Positions 1 through 11,210 of a DNA stretch of 64,000 nt are shown here, in pieces (the first letter of the stretch is position 1; every line of letters starts with the position of its first letter). Made by a program: the position numbers and the translations under genes. The notes under the pieces were generated by a model. The model was not told the origin of the DNA. It ran no database searches and saw only the letters and a list, made by a program, of their open reading frames with translations. The DNA comes from Paenibacillus pini JCM 16418 (GTDB lineage: Bacteria > Bacillota > Bacilli > Paenibacillales > Paenibacillaceae): assembly GCF_000576305.1 (NCBI RefSeq), contig NZ_BAVZ01000012.1, positions 62,001-126,000 on the forward strand, read 5' to 3'.

Positions 1-163
1 TATCTGTCATAACAATGGATGGATTTGCTTCTTCAATGAGCTCGATTGCTGCTTGTCCATCGGTTGCTTCAAGCAGCTCAGTTACACCATGCTGCTCCCA
101 ATTGCCAAGCAGTTTAATTGCCTCTCTTACATGAGTTTCGTCATCTACAATGAGTACCTTCAT
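1..163 (-). CDS. Response regulator, YesN-like, N-terminal part only
   Basis: The reverse strand encodes a protein beginning MKVLIVDDETHVREAIKLLG, the start of a CheY-like receiver domain with the acidic pair (DD) near residues 7-8. A later IVMTD stretch would carry the phospho-acceptor Asp. The rest lies left of the window. The start codon overlaps the stop of the upstream sensor kinase gene (ATGA), so the two form a two-component operon. Next to a YesM-type kinase such regulators usually end in an AraC-type HTH domain, but that part is not visible. It probably controls the divergent sugar ABC transporter (inference). Confidence 0.85.
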   Translation of the reverse strand, partial: MKVLIVDDETHVREAIKLLGNWEQHGVTELLEATDGQAAIELIEEANPSIVMTD

Positions 164-1968
164 GGCTGCCTTAGCTCCTCTGTAATATGAATCTCAAGTG
201 TAATTTGGACACCATTCGGCTCGATATTATCAATATCAAGCCCGCTAGCCTGTCCGCTATATAATTGCAGGCGCTTTAGTACATTTTGAATTCCGATATG
301 TTCATCACCTTCATTTGTCCACTCGCTTTGAATATTTCCATTTTTCTGCTTCTCCAGTTGCTGCTGCAGCGAAGAGAGTAAATCGGTTTCGATAGAAGCT
401 CCATTGTTGGCTACAACGATTTGCAGCACATGATCATCAATTAATCGACTGATCAAACTTAGTTTACCAGTGCCCTCATTTTGCTGATCCATTCCATGCT
501 TGAAGTAGTTTTCAACGAGTGGCTGTAAAATCATTTTCGGTATGGGTATTTGAAGTGTTTCTGGTTCAAGGTCGATCTCCACATTGAGTTTATCTCCAAA
601 TCGTTCCTGCTGTAACTCAAGAAATAGTTGTACATAATCGACTTCATCCTTCAGCGCCACCATCATATCGTTGTTTCGCATGCTGTAGCGCATCATTTTA
701 GCAAGAGAGTTTAGTAAAGAATAGATTCTAGGCACCTTATTCTGTAAAGCCAGTGTTCCAATCGATTGTAGTGCATTGTACAGGAAATGAGGATTAATTT
801 GCGCTTGTAGAGCTTTAAGCTGGTTGGTCTTGTTCGCAAGCTCTAATCGATACTCCCGCAAAATAAGATTGTTAATCGTATCCATCATCTGCCTAAAGCG
901 CATGAACATAATACCTGTTTCATCGCGAGTGTTCCATTCAATATTAACATCAAGCTGCCCAGACTGGATTTGGTTCATATAGCTTGTTAGCTTCTTGATG
1001 GGCTCGGTAATCCGAATTGAAATGAACAGGGTACCGATAATAATCAGTAGTAATGCAATGAGTGCTATTGCTGCATTGATTTGGGTTAGCTGGGTAGCCC
1101 GTTCATATAAGGTTGCATTCGGTATTCGCTTAATAATAGTCCACTCTGCGTATGGTGTTTTCATTTGTTCATACACATGCATGGCTCCACTGTCTTCAAA
1201 AAATCCGCTTATAGACTCTTTGGATATCTGGTCCAATACCACCTGATTGGGAAGCTTCTTACCGATATATTCCGCGTTGCCGGAGTAGATAACCGTATGG
1301 CTACGATCGACAATGATTAATTGCTCCTTCTCTTTATCAAATAGCTGATTACAGATGGCAGCAACTGCATCCAGCTTCACGTCCATTGCAAGGACAGCGA
1401 GTATTTCCTCGGAAGGAATATTCGTAATCGAACGATGAAAGGTAAACACCATTTTGTCAGAATTTGAAGTTGGGGAGGGTGGAAATCCATAATCATGCCC
1501 CTTGTGAGTAGGCTCAATGATTGTCGTTTCCTGCTCATACTTCTGAGTACTGATATAGGGTTCGAGACGATATTCCCGTTTTGGGAAAACGGCTGAAGTG
1601 ACTAGTGTAGATTGGTTAGATTGCATCGCATGTAAATAAATTTGATCAATATCATTTACGGAACGCTGCATATTTTGAAGTGAAGTAAAGATTTCAGCTA
1701 CCGCGCGATAATCATCTGGAATTTTCCAAAGATTACGTAAAAAGTTAGCATCAGAATATACCGATAACGTGGACCGATTAAGGTTGTCCAAATAGTTAGC
1801 AAGGTTTGTTTTTCCTTGGAATATAAGCTGTTTATTTTCCTGTAGCGCCTGCTTTCTAATGGTTTCTTTGGTATGGATGTACGTAATGCTGATGGAGAGA
1901 ATTAAAGGAATTATGGTTGCAACTAGCATGAATTGAATCAAATTATAACGAATGCTCCGGAATTTCAT
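160..1968 (-). CDS. Sensor histidine kinase, YesM family (HAMP + His_kinase + HATPase)
   Basis: 602-residue membrane kinase. A first membrane helix lies at about residues 10-31. An extracytoplasmic sensing region of roughly 260 residues (dCACHE-like in this family) follows. A second helix at about 297-320 leads into a HAMP linker. The dimerisation/phospho-acceptor block reads QINPHFLYNALQSIG and contains the family's His. The ATPase block has LQPLVENYFKHG (N box) and later GIQNVLKRLQLYSG. The stop codon overlaps the start of the response regulator. It is divergent from the sugar ABC transporter at 2113, which suggests it senses an extracellular oligosaccharide or the loaded binding protein (inference). 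Confidence 0.93.
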   Translation of the reverse strand: MKFRSIRYNLIQFMLVATIIPLILSISITYIHTKETIRKQALQENKQLIFQGKTNLANYLDNLNRSTLSVYSDANFLRNLWKIPDDYRAVAEIFTSLQNMQRSVNDIDQIYLHAMQSNQSTLVTSAVFPKREYRLEPYISTQKYEQETTIIEPTHKGHDYGFPPSPTSNSDKMVFTFHRSITNIPSEEILAVLAMDVKLDAVAAICNQLFDKEKEQLIIVDRSHTVIYSGNAEYIGKKLPNQVVLDQISKESISGFFEDSGAMHVYEQMKTPYAEWTIIKRIPNATLYERATQLTQINAAIALIALLLIIIGTLFISIRITEPIKKLTSYMNQIQSGQLDVNIEWNTRDETGIMFMRFRQMMDTINNLILREYRLELANKTNQLKALQAQINPHFLYNALQSIGTLALQNKVPRIYSLLNSLAKMMRYSMRNNDMMVALKDEVDYVQLFLELQQERFGDKLNVEIDLEPETLQIPIPKMILQPLVENYFKHGMDQQNEGTGKLSLISRLIDDHVLQIVVANNGASIETDLLSSLQQQLEKQKNGNIQSEWTNEGDEHIGIQNVLKRLQLYSGQASGLDIDNIEPNGVQITLEIHITEELRQP

Positions 1969-2112
1969 ATTAGGTCCACCTCTATTGGATGTATGACGGA
2001 TTTCATATCAATATATTACTCCTAATGGTTCACGATCTTCCGTGTTTATGCAATAACAAATTCCGCATAATTTAACTATACACATTCAAAGAAACGAAAA
2101 GGGGAGATCAGG

Positions 2113-2994
2113 ATGAACCGAAAAAAATCATCCGAGCTGCTCTCGCAGCTAGTATTCGTAGGACCTTCCACGGTCTTTTTTCTCATCATTATCGTGACTC
2201 CTTTCCTACTGGGCTTATATTATTCCTTTACCAATTGGAATGGGATTTCTGGTGAAGTGTCATGGGTAGGGATTGATAACTTCAAACAGATTATCACTAA
2301 AGATCCGGATTTTGGACGAGCATTCTGGTTTACGATCCGCTTTACAGTCGTGGGCATTATTTTAGCGAATGTACTTGGTTTTTTTCTTGCGTATTTCCTT
2401 ACGAAGCCGCTCAAAACCAGAAATATTCTACGTACTATTTTCTTTATGCCTAACGTGATTGGAGGATTGCTGCTCGGATTTATCTGGCAATTTATTTTTG
2501 TGAAAGGGTTTTCTGCTGTAGGGGCTGCAACCGGATGGTCATTCTTTAATCTACCATGGCTTGGTGACGAAACTACAGGATTTTGGGGTATTATCATCGT
2601 CTTTATCTGGCAAACCGCTGGGTACTTAATGGTTATTTATATTTCCTCGATTAACAATATTCCCAAGGATATCATGGAAGCAGCCGAAATTGATGGAGCT
2701 AATAAGCTTCAAATTTTGAAAAGTATTATTATGCCGCTGGTCATGCCAGCTGTGACCGTATGCTTATTCTTAGCGATCTCTTGGTCATTTAAAATGTTTG
2801 ATCTGAATCTATCGCTTACAAAAGGCGGACCTTTTCGGTCAACCGAATCTGTCGCACTCAATATTTATAACGAAGCATTCCAGAACGACCGCTATGGTCT
2901 AGGTACGGCTAAAGCTATTATTTTCTTCGTTGTTGTTGCCGTTATCACAAGCCTGCAGGTTAAATTTACAAAAAGCAAGGAGGTCGAATCCTAA
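2113..2994 (+). CDS. Sugar ABC transporter permease, MalF/UgpA type
   Basis: 293-residue inner-membrane permease with about six hydrophobic segments. The cytoplasmic EAA loop, which contacts the ATPase, reads DIMEAAEIDGANKLQ followed by IIMPLVMP. The start is preceded by AAAGGGGAGATCAGG. Its stop overlaps the start of the MalG-type partner (TAATG), so the two are translationally coupled. No cognate ATPase is encoded here; many Firmicute CUT1 systems share an MsmX-type ATPase encoded elsewhere. The neighbouring alpha-glucosidase suggests an alpha-gluco- or xylo-oligosaccharide substrate, but this is inferred from context only. Confidence 0.93.
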   Translation: MNRKKSSELLSQLVFVGPSTVFFLIIIVTPFLLGLYYSFTNWNGISGEVSWVGIDNFKQIITKDPDFGRAFWFTIRFTVVGIILANVLGFFLAYFLTKPLKTRNILRTIFFMPNVIGGLLLGFIWQFIFVKGFSAVGAATGWSFFNLPWLGDETTGFWGIIIVFIWQTAGYLMVIYISSINNIPKDIMEAAEIDGANKLQILKSIIMPLVMPAVTVCLFLAISWSFKMFDLNLSLTKGGPFRSTESVALNIYNEAFQNDRYGLGTAKAIIFFVVVAVITSLQVKFTKSKEVES

Positions 2995-3830
2995 TGGAAG
3001 CATCGAAAAACTATCGATGGAGTACGCTTCTGACTGAAGTCGTAATGATTCTAGTCGGGCTTGTTTTCCTTGTTCCGTTCTACTTCCTATTTGTGAACTC
3101 TGTGAAGACATTCGGAGATTTATTGTCAAATTCGGCAAGCTGGCCTAAGTCTTTTGAATGGCATAATTATAGTAGAGCTTGGTCGTTGACTAAATTTCCA
3201 TCGGCATTTGGAAATTCGTTGATCATTACCGTGATCAGTAACTTATTGCTAGCTCTATTTAGTTCCATGGCAGCCTATCGCATGGTACGTCATGATACGA
3301 GGTATAACCGGTTTCTGTTTACGATATTTGTCGCTGCGATGGTGATTCCATTTCAGTCGATTATGATCCCCCTGGTTAAAGTCACAAGCTGGCTCGAACT
3401 GAACGATAGTATACCTGGGTTAATCGTATGTTATTTAGGATTTGGAGTTCCACTTACCGTGTTCTTATTCCATGGCTTTATTAAATCCATTCCGCTTGAA
3501 ATTGAAGAGGCAGCCAGAGTGGATGGCACCAATATTTACGGAACCTTTTTCCGTATCGTTCTTCCGCTCATGAAGCCGATGTTTGTTACCGTTATTATTC
3601 TGAATACACTTTGGATTTGGAATGATTATCTGCTTCCGTCTCTCATGCTACAAAGTCCTAGTCTGCAAACGATCCCGATTGCGACATTTGCATTCTTTGG
3701 ACAATTTATGAAGCAGTGGGATTTAGCACTTCCGGCGCTTGCACTCGGCATACTGCCAGTGATTATATTCTTCTTATCTATGCAAAAATACATTGTTGAA
3801 GGCATAACCCAAGGAGCAGTGAAGGGATAA
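2994..3830 (+). CDS. Sugar ABC transporter permease, MalG type
   Basis: 278-residue second permease of the CUT1 transporter, with six predicted membrane segments. The EAA loop reads IEEAARVDGTNIYGTF and is followed by IVLPLMKP. It overlaps the preceding permease by one base. The C-terminal motif IVEGITQGAVKG is typical of MalG-like subunits. It should pair with the MalF-type subunit to form the membrane channel for the binding protein encoded at 3987. Confidence 0.93.
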   Translation: MEASKNYRWSTLLTEVVMILVGLVFLVPFYFLFVNSVKTFGDLLSNSASWPKSFEWHNYSRAWSLTKFPSAFGNSLIITVISNLLLALFSSMAAYRMVRHDTRYNRFLFTIFVAAMVIPFQSIMIPLVKVTSWLELNDSIPGLIVCYLGFGVPLTVFLFHGFIKSIPLEIEEAARVDGTNIYGTFFRIVLPLMKPMFVTVIILNTLWIWNDYLLPSLMLQSPSLQTIPIATFAFFGQFMKQWDLALPALALGILPVIIFFLSMQKYIVEGITQGAVKG

Positions 3831-3921
3831 TATGGCCGATATCTTACAGGTCAATCCCGTCTCCCTGTTTGATCAATATTGTAAGTGATGTGGGTAATCA
3901 TGACTCGGCTATACTGAGGTC

Positions 3922-3935
3922 AGTAAGCGATTACA
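3922..3935. promoter_or_regulatory. Candidate catabolite response element (cre)
   Basis: AGTAAGCGATTACA matches the CcpA-binding consensus TGWAANCGNTNWCA at 13 of 14 positions; only the first base differs. It lies 51 bp before the chosen start of the binding-protein gene, just past a TATACT hexamer at 3910-3915. CcpA-linked glucose repression of this sugar uptake locus would make sense, but binding is inferred from sequence alone. Confidence 0.45.
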
Positions 3936-3986
3936 ACATCTTTGAATGACTTCATACACAGAGATATTAAAAGGGAGGATTTATTC

Positions 3987-5276
3987 ATGAAAAAACGCAC
4001 AAAAATCTCATTAGCCTCGATGCTTGCACTCTCCGTAGTCCTAGCGGGTTGTGGTTCTAAGAGCGACAATAATGCTACTGGTACAGAGACAGGTGGTACT
4101 GGAGAAACTAAAACGGTTCATATTTTTCAATTTAAAGTTGAAATTGCTGAAGCATTAAATAAACTGAAGAAAGATTATGAAGCAAGTCATCCTGGTGTGA
4201 AGCTCGACATTCAAACGGTTGGCGGCGGCTCAGATTATGGAGCAGCACTCAAGGCGAAGTTTGCTTCGGGCGAAGAGCCAGATATTTTTAACGTAGGGGG
4301 CTATACAGATCTGAATACGTGGGAGCCTAAACTTGAGGATCTCTCAGATCAAAAATGGGTAAGTGATATGGTTGATGTATCCAAGGATCAAATCACGAAA
4401 GATGGTAAAATCTATGGACAACCAATGAATCTTGAAGGCTATGGATTCGTGTACAATAAAGATTTATTCAAGAAGGCAGGCATTACAGAGGTTCCCACAA
4501 CGCTAACGGCGTTAGAAGCAGCGGCTAAGAAATTGCAGGATGCTGGAATTACACCATTTGTTAACGGCTATCAAGAAGGATGGATTATAGGCCAACATAC
4601 GTTAAATGTCCCATTTGTCCATCAGAAAGATCCGGGTGCATACATTCAAGGACTGAACGATGGCACTCAGAAGTTTGCTGGCAACGCTCAAATGGAGGAG
4701 TTCATGAAGTTGTTTGATTTGACACTCAAGTACGGTAATAAAAATCCATTAACGACGGATTACAATACAGAAATGACGATGTTTGCTAATGGGCAAGCTG
4801 CGATGACACAACAAGGCAACTGGACTCAAGGGCAAATTGACGGTATTACGCCAAACATGAATATTGGTATGCTGCCAATGCCTATTAATGATGATGCTAA
4901 AGAAAATGATAAACTGCTCGTAGGTGTTCCAAATAACTGGGTTGTAACGAAAGACTCTAAAGTGAAAGCTGAAGCCAAAGAATTTTTGGAATGGTTGGTG
5001 ACGTCTGATCAAGGTAAACAGTACATCACGAAAGAGTTCAAATTCATCCCAGCATTTAAGAGTATTAATGCGACAGAAGAAGATTTAGGCGCATTGGGCG
5101 CAGAAGTGGTTAAATACAGTAAAGAAGACAAACTTCTAAGCTGGCAGTTTGCTCGATTCCCTGGTGGGGCTTGGAATGAGTTTGCTGGAAGTATGCAGGC
5201 ATATATCGCAGGTAAGTCGGATAAAGAGAAATTATTTGCTGATTTACAAAAAACATGGGACAATTTGAAAAAGTAA
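3987..5276 (+). CDS. Extracellular sugar-binding lipoprotein of ABC transporter
   Basis: Family 1 solute-binding protein of 429 residues. The N-terminus is a lipoprotein signal peptide with a charged start (MKKRTK), a hydrophobic core and the lipobox LAGC at about residues 19-22; the Cys would be lipidated. The mature part has the usual YGFVYNKDLFKKAGI and NGQAAMTQQGNW stretches. I place the start at 3987 rather than an in-frame upstream codon at 3942, because 3987 is preceded by AAGGGAGG at proper spacing and begins the signal peptide. A separate 110-bp leader after the permease gene holds a possible cre site, so it may have its own promoter and be expressed above the permeases. Confidence 0.92.
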   Translation: MKKRTKISLASMLALSVVLAGCGSKSDNNATGTETGGTGETKTVHIFQFKVEIAEALNKLKKDYEASHPGVKLDIQTVGGGSDYGAALKAKFASGEEPDIFNVGGYTDLNTWEPKLEDLSDQKWVSDMVDVSKDQITKDGKIYGQPMNLEGYGFVYNKDLFKKAGITEVPTTLTALEAAAKKLQDAGITPFVNGYQEGWIIGQHTLNVPFVHQKDPGAYIQGLNDGTQKFAGNAQMEEFMKLFDLTLKYGNKNPLTTDYNTEMTMFANGQAAMTQQGNWTQGQIDGITPNMNIGMLPMPINDDAKENDKLLVGVPNNWVVTKDSKVKAEAKEFLEWLVTSDQGKQYITKEFKFIPAFKSINATEEDLGALGAEVVKYSKEDKLLSWQFARFPGGAWNEFAGSMQAYIAGKSDKEKLFADLQKTWDNLKK

Positions 5277-5314
5277 AACTAAATTTGAAGTCCGAGACTT
5301 GAACTTTAAATAAC

Positions 5315-5350
5315 GAGGCTTCCTTTTGCAATTGAAAAGGGGCCTCTTTT
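5315..5350 (+). terminator. Hairpin between binding-protein and alpha-glucosidase genes
   Basis: GAGGC pairs with GCCTC around an inner CCTTTT/GAAAAGG stem, followed by TTTT. It lies between the binding-protein stop and the glucosidase start, so it probably terminates partially or protects the 3' end of the transporter mRNA. Confidence 0.7.
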
Positions 5351-5375
5351 CATCATGAAAGGGGAGTATTGAATT

Positions 5376-7828
5376 ATGGAAGGTAGCGAAGCCATTCATC
5401 CGGATAAATTGGGACCGATTAGTATGCAAGAAGCTTGGAAAACGATAGGTAGCTTTAAGGCATTGGAACAGCAAGGTGATGTCTATGTATGTCGTGCGGA
5501 GCGCGGAGGAGCTGCGATTGTCTTCCTTACAGAGGATTTATTTCGTATTAAATTCTTTACCGGAACAGATCTGGATCTTACGACGACCATTGCTATACAG
5601 CCCGTCCAAGAAAGTCCTGCATCGGTAGAGGTCCAAGTAGAAGAGTCTGTGGACGGGATAAAATTTGGAACGTCTACACTCCTTGTAGAGCTGGATAAGC
5701 GGACATTTGGACTCACAGTTAAAAATAAAGAAGGACAAATCATTGCTGAGCAAAAAATTATTTCCTTCAGCCCGCGCGGCGCAGCTAATGCTATTTTTGA
5801 AATGCCAACAGATTCTCATTTCTATGGATTGGGAGAAAAAGCGAGCTTTCTAGATAAGCGGGGTGAACGTTATACAAACTGGAATACAGACGTATTCGCA
5901 CCTCATATGCCAGAAATCGAAGCACTATATGAATCGATACCTCTCATGATCCATATGCATAGCGGTTTAAGCTATGGTTTGTTCCTGGATAACCCTGGAC
6001 GCTCCGACTTTGATATGAGATCACATGGTATCGCCTTCTCTATCGGTTGTTCTACGGGTTCATATGATCTTTATTTCATTAATGGTCCTGAACTGAAGGA
6101 AGTCGTAAAACGATATACATTCCTAACGGGGCGTATTGCCATCCCGCCTAAATGGTCAATTGGGTACCATCAGTCAAGATATAGCTATATGAATCAGCAA
6201 GAAGTGCTTGATTTAGCGAAGACATTCCGTGAGAAGAATATTCCATGTGATGTCATATACCTTGATATCCATTACATGAATGAATACCGGGTGTTTACGT
6301 TCGATCCTGTACGTTTCCCTGATCCAGACAAAATGTTGAGTGAACTTAGAAACATGGGTATACGGATTGTGCCAATCGTAGATCCCGGCGTCAAGAAGGA
6401 CCCTAAGTATCCAATTTACCGCGAAGGTGTTACTGACAATCACTTTTGTAAAAAACTTGAAGGAGATATCTTCTTCGGTGATGTATGGCCTGGAACGAGT
6501 GCATTCCCTGATTTTACGGAGGACCGCACGTCTAAATGGTGGCTGATCAACATAGCTTCTATACTGAGCTAGGCATTGAAGGAATCTGGAACGACATGAA
6601 CGAGCCAGCAGTCTTTAATGCGAGTAAGACGATGGATCTCGATGTGATTCATGGCAATAACGGCAATCCATTAACTCATGAAGAATTGCATAATTTATAT
6701 GGAATGCTCATGTCCAAGTCTACGTATGAAGGCATGAAGGACAATATGGACGGTCAACGCCCATTCGTACTTACTCGAGCTGGTTACGCAGGAATACAAC
6801 GATATGCAGCCGTATGGACGGGAGATAATCGTAGTTTCTGGGAGCATATGGCACTAGCGATGCCAATGGTACTGAATATGGGGCTATCTGGAATTGCCTT
6901 TGCGGGCCCAGATATTGGCGGATTTGCGCATCATACTTCAGCAGAGCTACTCGTACGCTGGACTCAAATGGGTGTATTCTTCCCTTATTGTCGTAATCAC
7001 TCATCCATTGATACGATGCGACAAGAGCCTTGGTCCTTCGGAGTAGAAATTGAACAAATCATGCGTGAGTACATCGGACTGCGATATCGCTGGATGCCAC
7101 ACATGTACAATCTTTTCCATGAAGCTTCCGTAAGCGGCTTACCACTCATGCGTCCGCTTATTCTGGAATATCCGAATGATCCAAACGTAACCAATCTATG
7201 TGACCAATTCCTGGTCGGAGATTCTGTAATTATCGCACCGGTGTATCGTCCCGATACAGATCATCGTGCCGTCTATTTACCAGAAGGCACATGGATCGAT
7301 TATTGGTCTGGAGAGGCTCATGAAGGTGGCAAGCACATCCTAGCGTACTGTCCGCTTGATAAGATGCCGATGTATGTGAAGGCAGGTGCTATCATATCCC
7401 AAGGGCCGCTTAAGCAATATGCTCAGGATGGGATTGATGAGACGATTACTTTTCATATATATAGCGCTGCTGCAACTCCTCAATTCCATGCGGAATATAT
7501 GCTATATGAGGATGATGGTGTTAGCTTTGCGTATGAAAATGGAGTGTATTCGGAGCTGAAAGTTGAGTTAACGGGAATGGAGAGTATGCTTGAACTTTCT
7601 TATGAATATCTTCATAAAGAATACGATGCTAACCGAAATCAATTACGTTTTACTTTACGTCAACCCCATTTCGTGCCGAACTCGATATCGGGTCTTGACC
7701 CTATCTCACTAAATGAACTGGCTTTAGGACAGCAAGGATGGGCTGTAGATCCACAGAGTGGAGATGTGCACATTCAAGTTCAGGACAGTGCTGAAGGCGG
7801 TAAATGGAACATTACCCCGGTTAAGTAA
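5376..7828 (+). CDS. GH31 alpha-glucosidase, interrupted by one frameshift near 6541
   Basis: Glycoside hydrolase family 31, about 817 residues once one base is restored. The first frame runs 5376 to about 6540 and has the N-terminal beta-sandwich and start of the barrel (FYGLGEKASFLDKRG, DVIYLDIHYM). The second frame continues to 7828. It has the nucleophile motif GIWNDMNEP, the acid/base region WTGDNRSFWEHM, GPDIGGF and the C-terminal sandwich. At 6537-6545 the bases TGGTGGCTGAT read WWL and then drift. Adding one G gives TGG TGG GCT GAT CAA (WWADQ), which restores the family sequence. It would cleave terminal alpha-glucosides or alpha-xylosides taken up by the preceding transporter. If the shift is real, the gene is dead, since the catalytic Asp lies after it. 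Confidence 0.9.
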
Positions 7829-7845
7829 ACCTAATATTGAAGCTT

Positions 7846-7882
7846 AACCCGCCCTTTTCTTAGTGAAGAGGCGGGTTTTTTG
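7846..7882 (+). terminator. Rho-independent terminator after alpha-glucosidase
   Basis: AACCCGCC at 7846-7853 pairs perfectly with GGCGGGTT at 7870-7877, followed by a T run. It closes the sugar utilisation operon. Confidence 0.9.
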
Positions 7883-8048
7883 CTTACTCTTGTTATCCCT
7901 CCGGGGTTGGATGATGGGGAACTTTTGGATATAATAGCTAGAATAGTGTCGTAAGGCAGAAATCAGGTCTTTCGCGGTTTTTAAATTCAACCATTTTCGT
8001 ATAAGATGGAATTATATGTGTAATTCGGAAAAACGACAGGAGACAACC

Positions 8049-11000
8049 ATGAATCAACCGCTTTATGGCGTATGGCTAGGTGACGTGTTTTTTTGTTTTT
8101 CTGGTGAGATGTCCGAACCGAAAGTAGATGCATGGAGCAAAGTGGTTAAGAAATTTGTGCTGAAGAGTGGAGCACGTCCCTTTGCCCAAGCTGGTTTGCG
8201 TCTCGCAGAACTTAAATATCCTTCCCCAGTAGTAGGTGCCCGCAGCAGTAACCGTCGTGGCGAACGACGTCAGTTGATGGGCAGAACGCTAGAGGGACTC
8301 GCATTGAGTGGAGCTGATGCACTAACCCTACTACTTACTTGGGACGAGGCATCTTTACTGCAGCAAGGAATCCAACCTGGGGCGGAGATGGCCTATTGGG
8401 CTAAGTGTGCAAGGTTCGCGCTAGAGCTAATGTTACAGGGCAACGTTGCACCTGGGACAGCTCCGCTTGCCGCTGGAACATCGCGGCGCAAGACTGGCGA
8501 ACAGGCTGTCATGAGCAAGTGGAAGCCAAGGCTTAAAGAACCACAAGACGTGGAGCGATTTATGCAGCTTGCGGCTTCTATGCCACCTGTCGCGCTCGGG
8601 GTGTCTGCGCTTGTTGGCGCAGAACCAGGCACGCGTGAAGAAGCAGGTGCGGTAGTATTGCACTCATTCCTAACTGCTATGATTCACGGACAAGTGCAAG
8701 AGGTTATCCGGGAATCAGAAGGGAAACTATCCCGAAATTTGACGGATTATCGTAGGGGGCATTCGCCGCTACAGAAGCTCTGGTGGAATAGCTTGCTTAC
8801 CGCAAGCCGTACCCTTAACGTTCAAGGAGCACCCGAAGAGGTGGCAGAATTAACACAGGCTGTCAGTCTAATCGGGGGCACGGCGATTCCCACAGCTGGT
8901 GAAGGAGAGGATGCCGCTCAGAATGGACAGCTTCAGCTTGGCCTTCGACTAGAGCCTCGCCATACAGATGTAGCAGAACATTGGTATGTATCGTTCTGGG
9001 CTGAGTTTCAAGACGAATTTGGTGCATGGCTTCCTATTCGATCCATATGGGGATCACTGGAGACGGACATGATTCGCCGCGGTCGGGTCTACCCTGCTGT
9101 ACAGGAACAAATGCTGCTTGCACTTGGCGCTGCATCGGAGTTCTCTGTGCATATTCGTGAAGCATTGACCATTCCAGCACCGGAGGGTATGGAACTAGAA
9201 CCCTTAGAGATGGTGGAGTTCGTGCGTAATACGGTTCCACAATTAAACAAAGCGGGCATTACAGTGCAGTTGCCTTCAGAATGGACCCGCCGCGGAAGAC
9301 GCCGGATCGGGCTATCCCTCAAGATGGTGGCACAGGAAGATGCTGCTGGCACTCAAGGCATGCCAATCATCGGCATGGAGCAATTGATTGCCTTTCGTGC
9401 GGATGCTGCCATAGGCGGACAGACACTTACGCGTGAAGAGCTTGCAGCATTTGCGGAGTCAACTCTTCCCTATGTACAGTTCCGGGGCGAGTGGATCGAG
9501 CTGGATCTAAAGGAAATTCGCCAAGTGCTTCGTTATTTGAAGCGGTATGAACAAGGCGAGATGGATATGTCCGATTGGATTCACTTAACAGCATCTGAAG
9601 AGGGAGAACGCAACTGGAAAGGTATAGATGTCACACATGTGGAGACACCTGGATATCTACAATCGTTGCTTGGTGAGGATGGACTGCGTAAGGTGCCTCC
9701 CCGCCCTGTACCCGTTTCGTTACATGGCATACTTCGTCCCTATCAGGAACGTGGCTTTCAGTGGCTTGCTGCTATGAGAGATATGGGCTTTGGGGTATGT
9801 CTTGCAGATGACATGGGTCTAGGTAAGACCATTCAGGTCATTACATGCTTACTTGAGCACCATTCGGAACGTAAGAATCCCGTACTCATCATCTGCCCAA
9901 CTTCGCTTCTGGGTAATTGGCAGCGTGAACTACAGCGGTTTGCACCTGATTTAGCATTGTATATTCATCATGGTAATCGTCGTCTGCATAGTGAAGATTT
10001 TCAGGAACAGACGGCAACACATGATGTTATCCTTACAACGTATCATCTTGCAGGCAGGGATGGAGTCGATCTGGCCTCTGTGGCTTGGGCGTCCGTTGTG
10101 TTAGATGAAGCTCAGTATATTAAAAATTACCGTACAAAACAGGCGCAAAGTGTTATGAAACTGAATGCTCCACATCGCATTGCGATGACAGGTACGCCTG
10201 TGGAGAATAGACTTGGCGAGTTGTGGTCGATCTTTCAGTTTCTGAATCCGGGCTACTTGGGAAGTTCCTCATCCTTCCGGCAGCGTTATACAGTGGGGGA
10301 TGTTCAACAAGGTAAGCTTCAAGAGCTGCATAAGCTTGTATCTCCGTTTATGCTGCGTAGGTTAAAGAGTGACCCAGATATACGTAAGGATCTGCCAGAG
10401 AAGATTGAAATTAAATCTTACTGCACACTCTCTGAAACCCAGGGCGCAATGTACCAAGCGTAGTGGATCAGATGATGGGGCAGATTGGTCAGCAAACAGG
10501 TATTGCTCGCAAAGGCCTTGTTCTGTCTTCGCTAACGAAACTGAAACAAATATGCGACCACCCTCAGTTGGTTGGACGGGAAGACGGCAGACATTCTAAA
10601 CTCGAGGCTTCTGGAAAAATGGAACGTTTGCTTGATTTACTGGATAGCATTGAAGAGAATGGTGAGTCCGCGCTTATTTTCACTCAGTATGTGGCGATGG
10701 GTCATTTGCTCGTGGAACGCATAGAGCAGCGCTACGGTCGAGCACCATTCTTCCTACATGGGGGTATTCCCAAAGAGGATCGCGATAACATGGTAACGTC
10801 CTTTCAGGAGGGCACGGGGCCCTCATTCTTCGTTCTCTCCCTTAAAGCGGGAGGTGTAGGCTTGAATTTGACCCGTGCAAATCATGTGATGCACTATGAC
10901 CGATGGTGGAACCCAGCGGTTGAGAATCAAGCAACCGACCGTGTATTCCGTATTGGCCAGGAGAAGGATGTACAGGTGTATAAACTGATCTGCCAAGGAA

Positions 11001-11146
11001 CGCTGGAGGAACGAATTGATGAGTTGATTGAGCATAAGAAAGCTTTATCCGAGCAAGTCGTCGGCTCAGGGGAAACATGGCTGACTGAAATGTCAGACAC
11101 CGAGCTGCAAGATTTAATCAAGCTGCAGGGTGAGGATTGGATGTAA
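8049..11146 (+). CDS. SNF2-family DNA helicase/ATPase, one frameshift near 10460
   Basis: Bacterial SNF2-type double-stranded DNA translocase of about 1032 residues after restoring one base. The N-terminal half resembles the bacterial SNF2-associated region. The motor has motif I DDMGLGKT, motif II LDEAQ, motif III MTGTPVEN, and in lobe 2 SLKAGGVGLNLTRANHV and QATDRVFRIGQ. The break is at TACCAAGCGTAGTGGAT: adding a G gives CAA GCG GTA GTG GAT (QAVVD), which continues into the 10463 frame. I chose the start at 8049 (MNQPLYG), with AGGAG just upstream, over 8016. The next gene encodes a SWIM-like zinc protein, a common partner. It probably acts in DNA or nucleoprotein remodelling (family-level inference). 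Confidence 0.9.
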
Positions 11147-11210
11147 TTGCTATTCGTATAATGAAGCGGTGTGAGAGCACTGGAAGCGGACAGGGCTAAG
11201 GGAGGGTACT

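Noticed and set aside
6537..10465. Programmed ribosomal frameshifting in the GH31 and SNF2 genes
   Set aside because: No slippery heptamer or following pseudoknot is evident, and neither family uses recoding. The same one-base loss recurs in unrelated genes.
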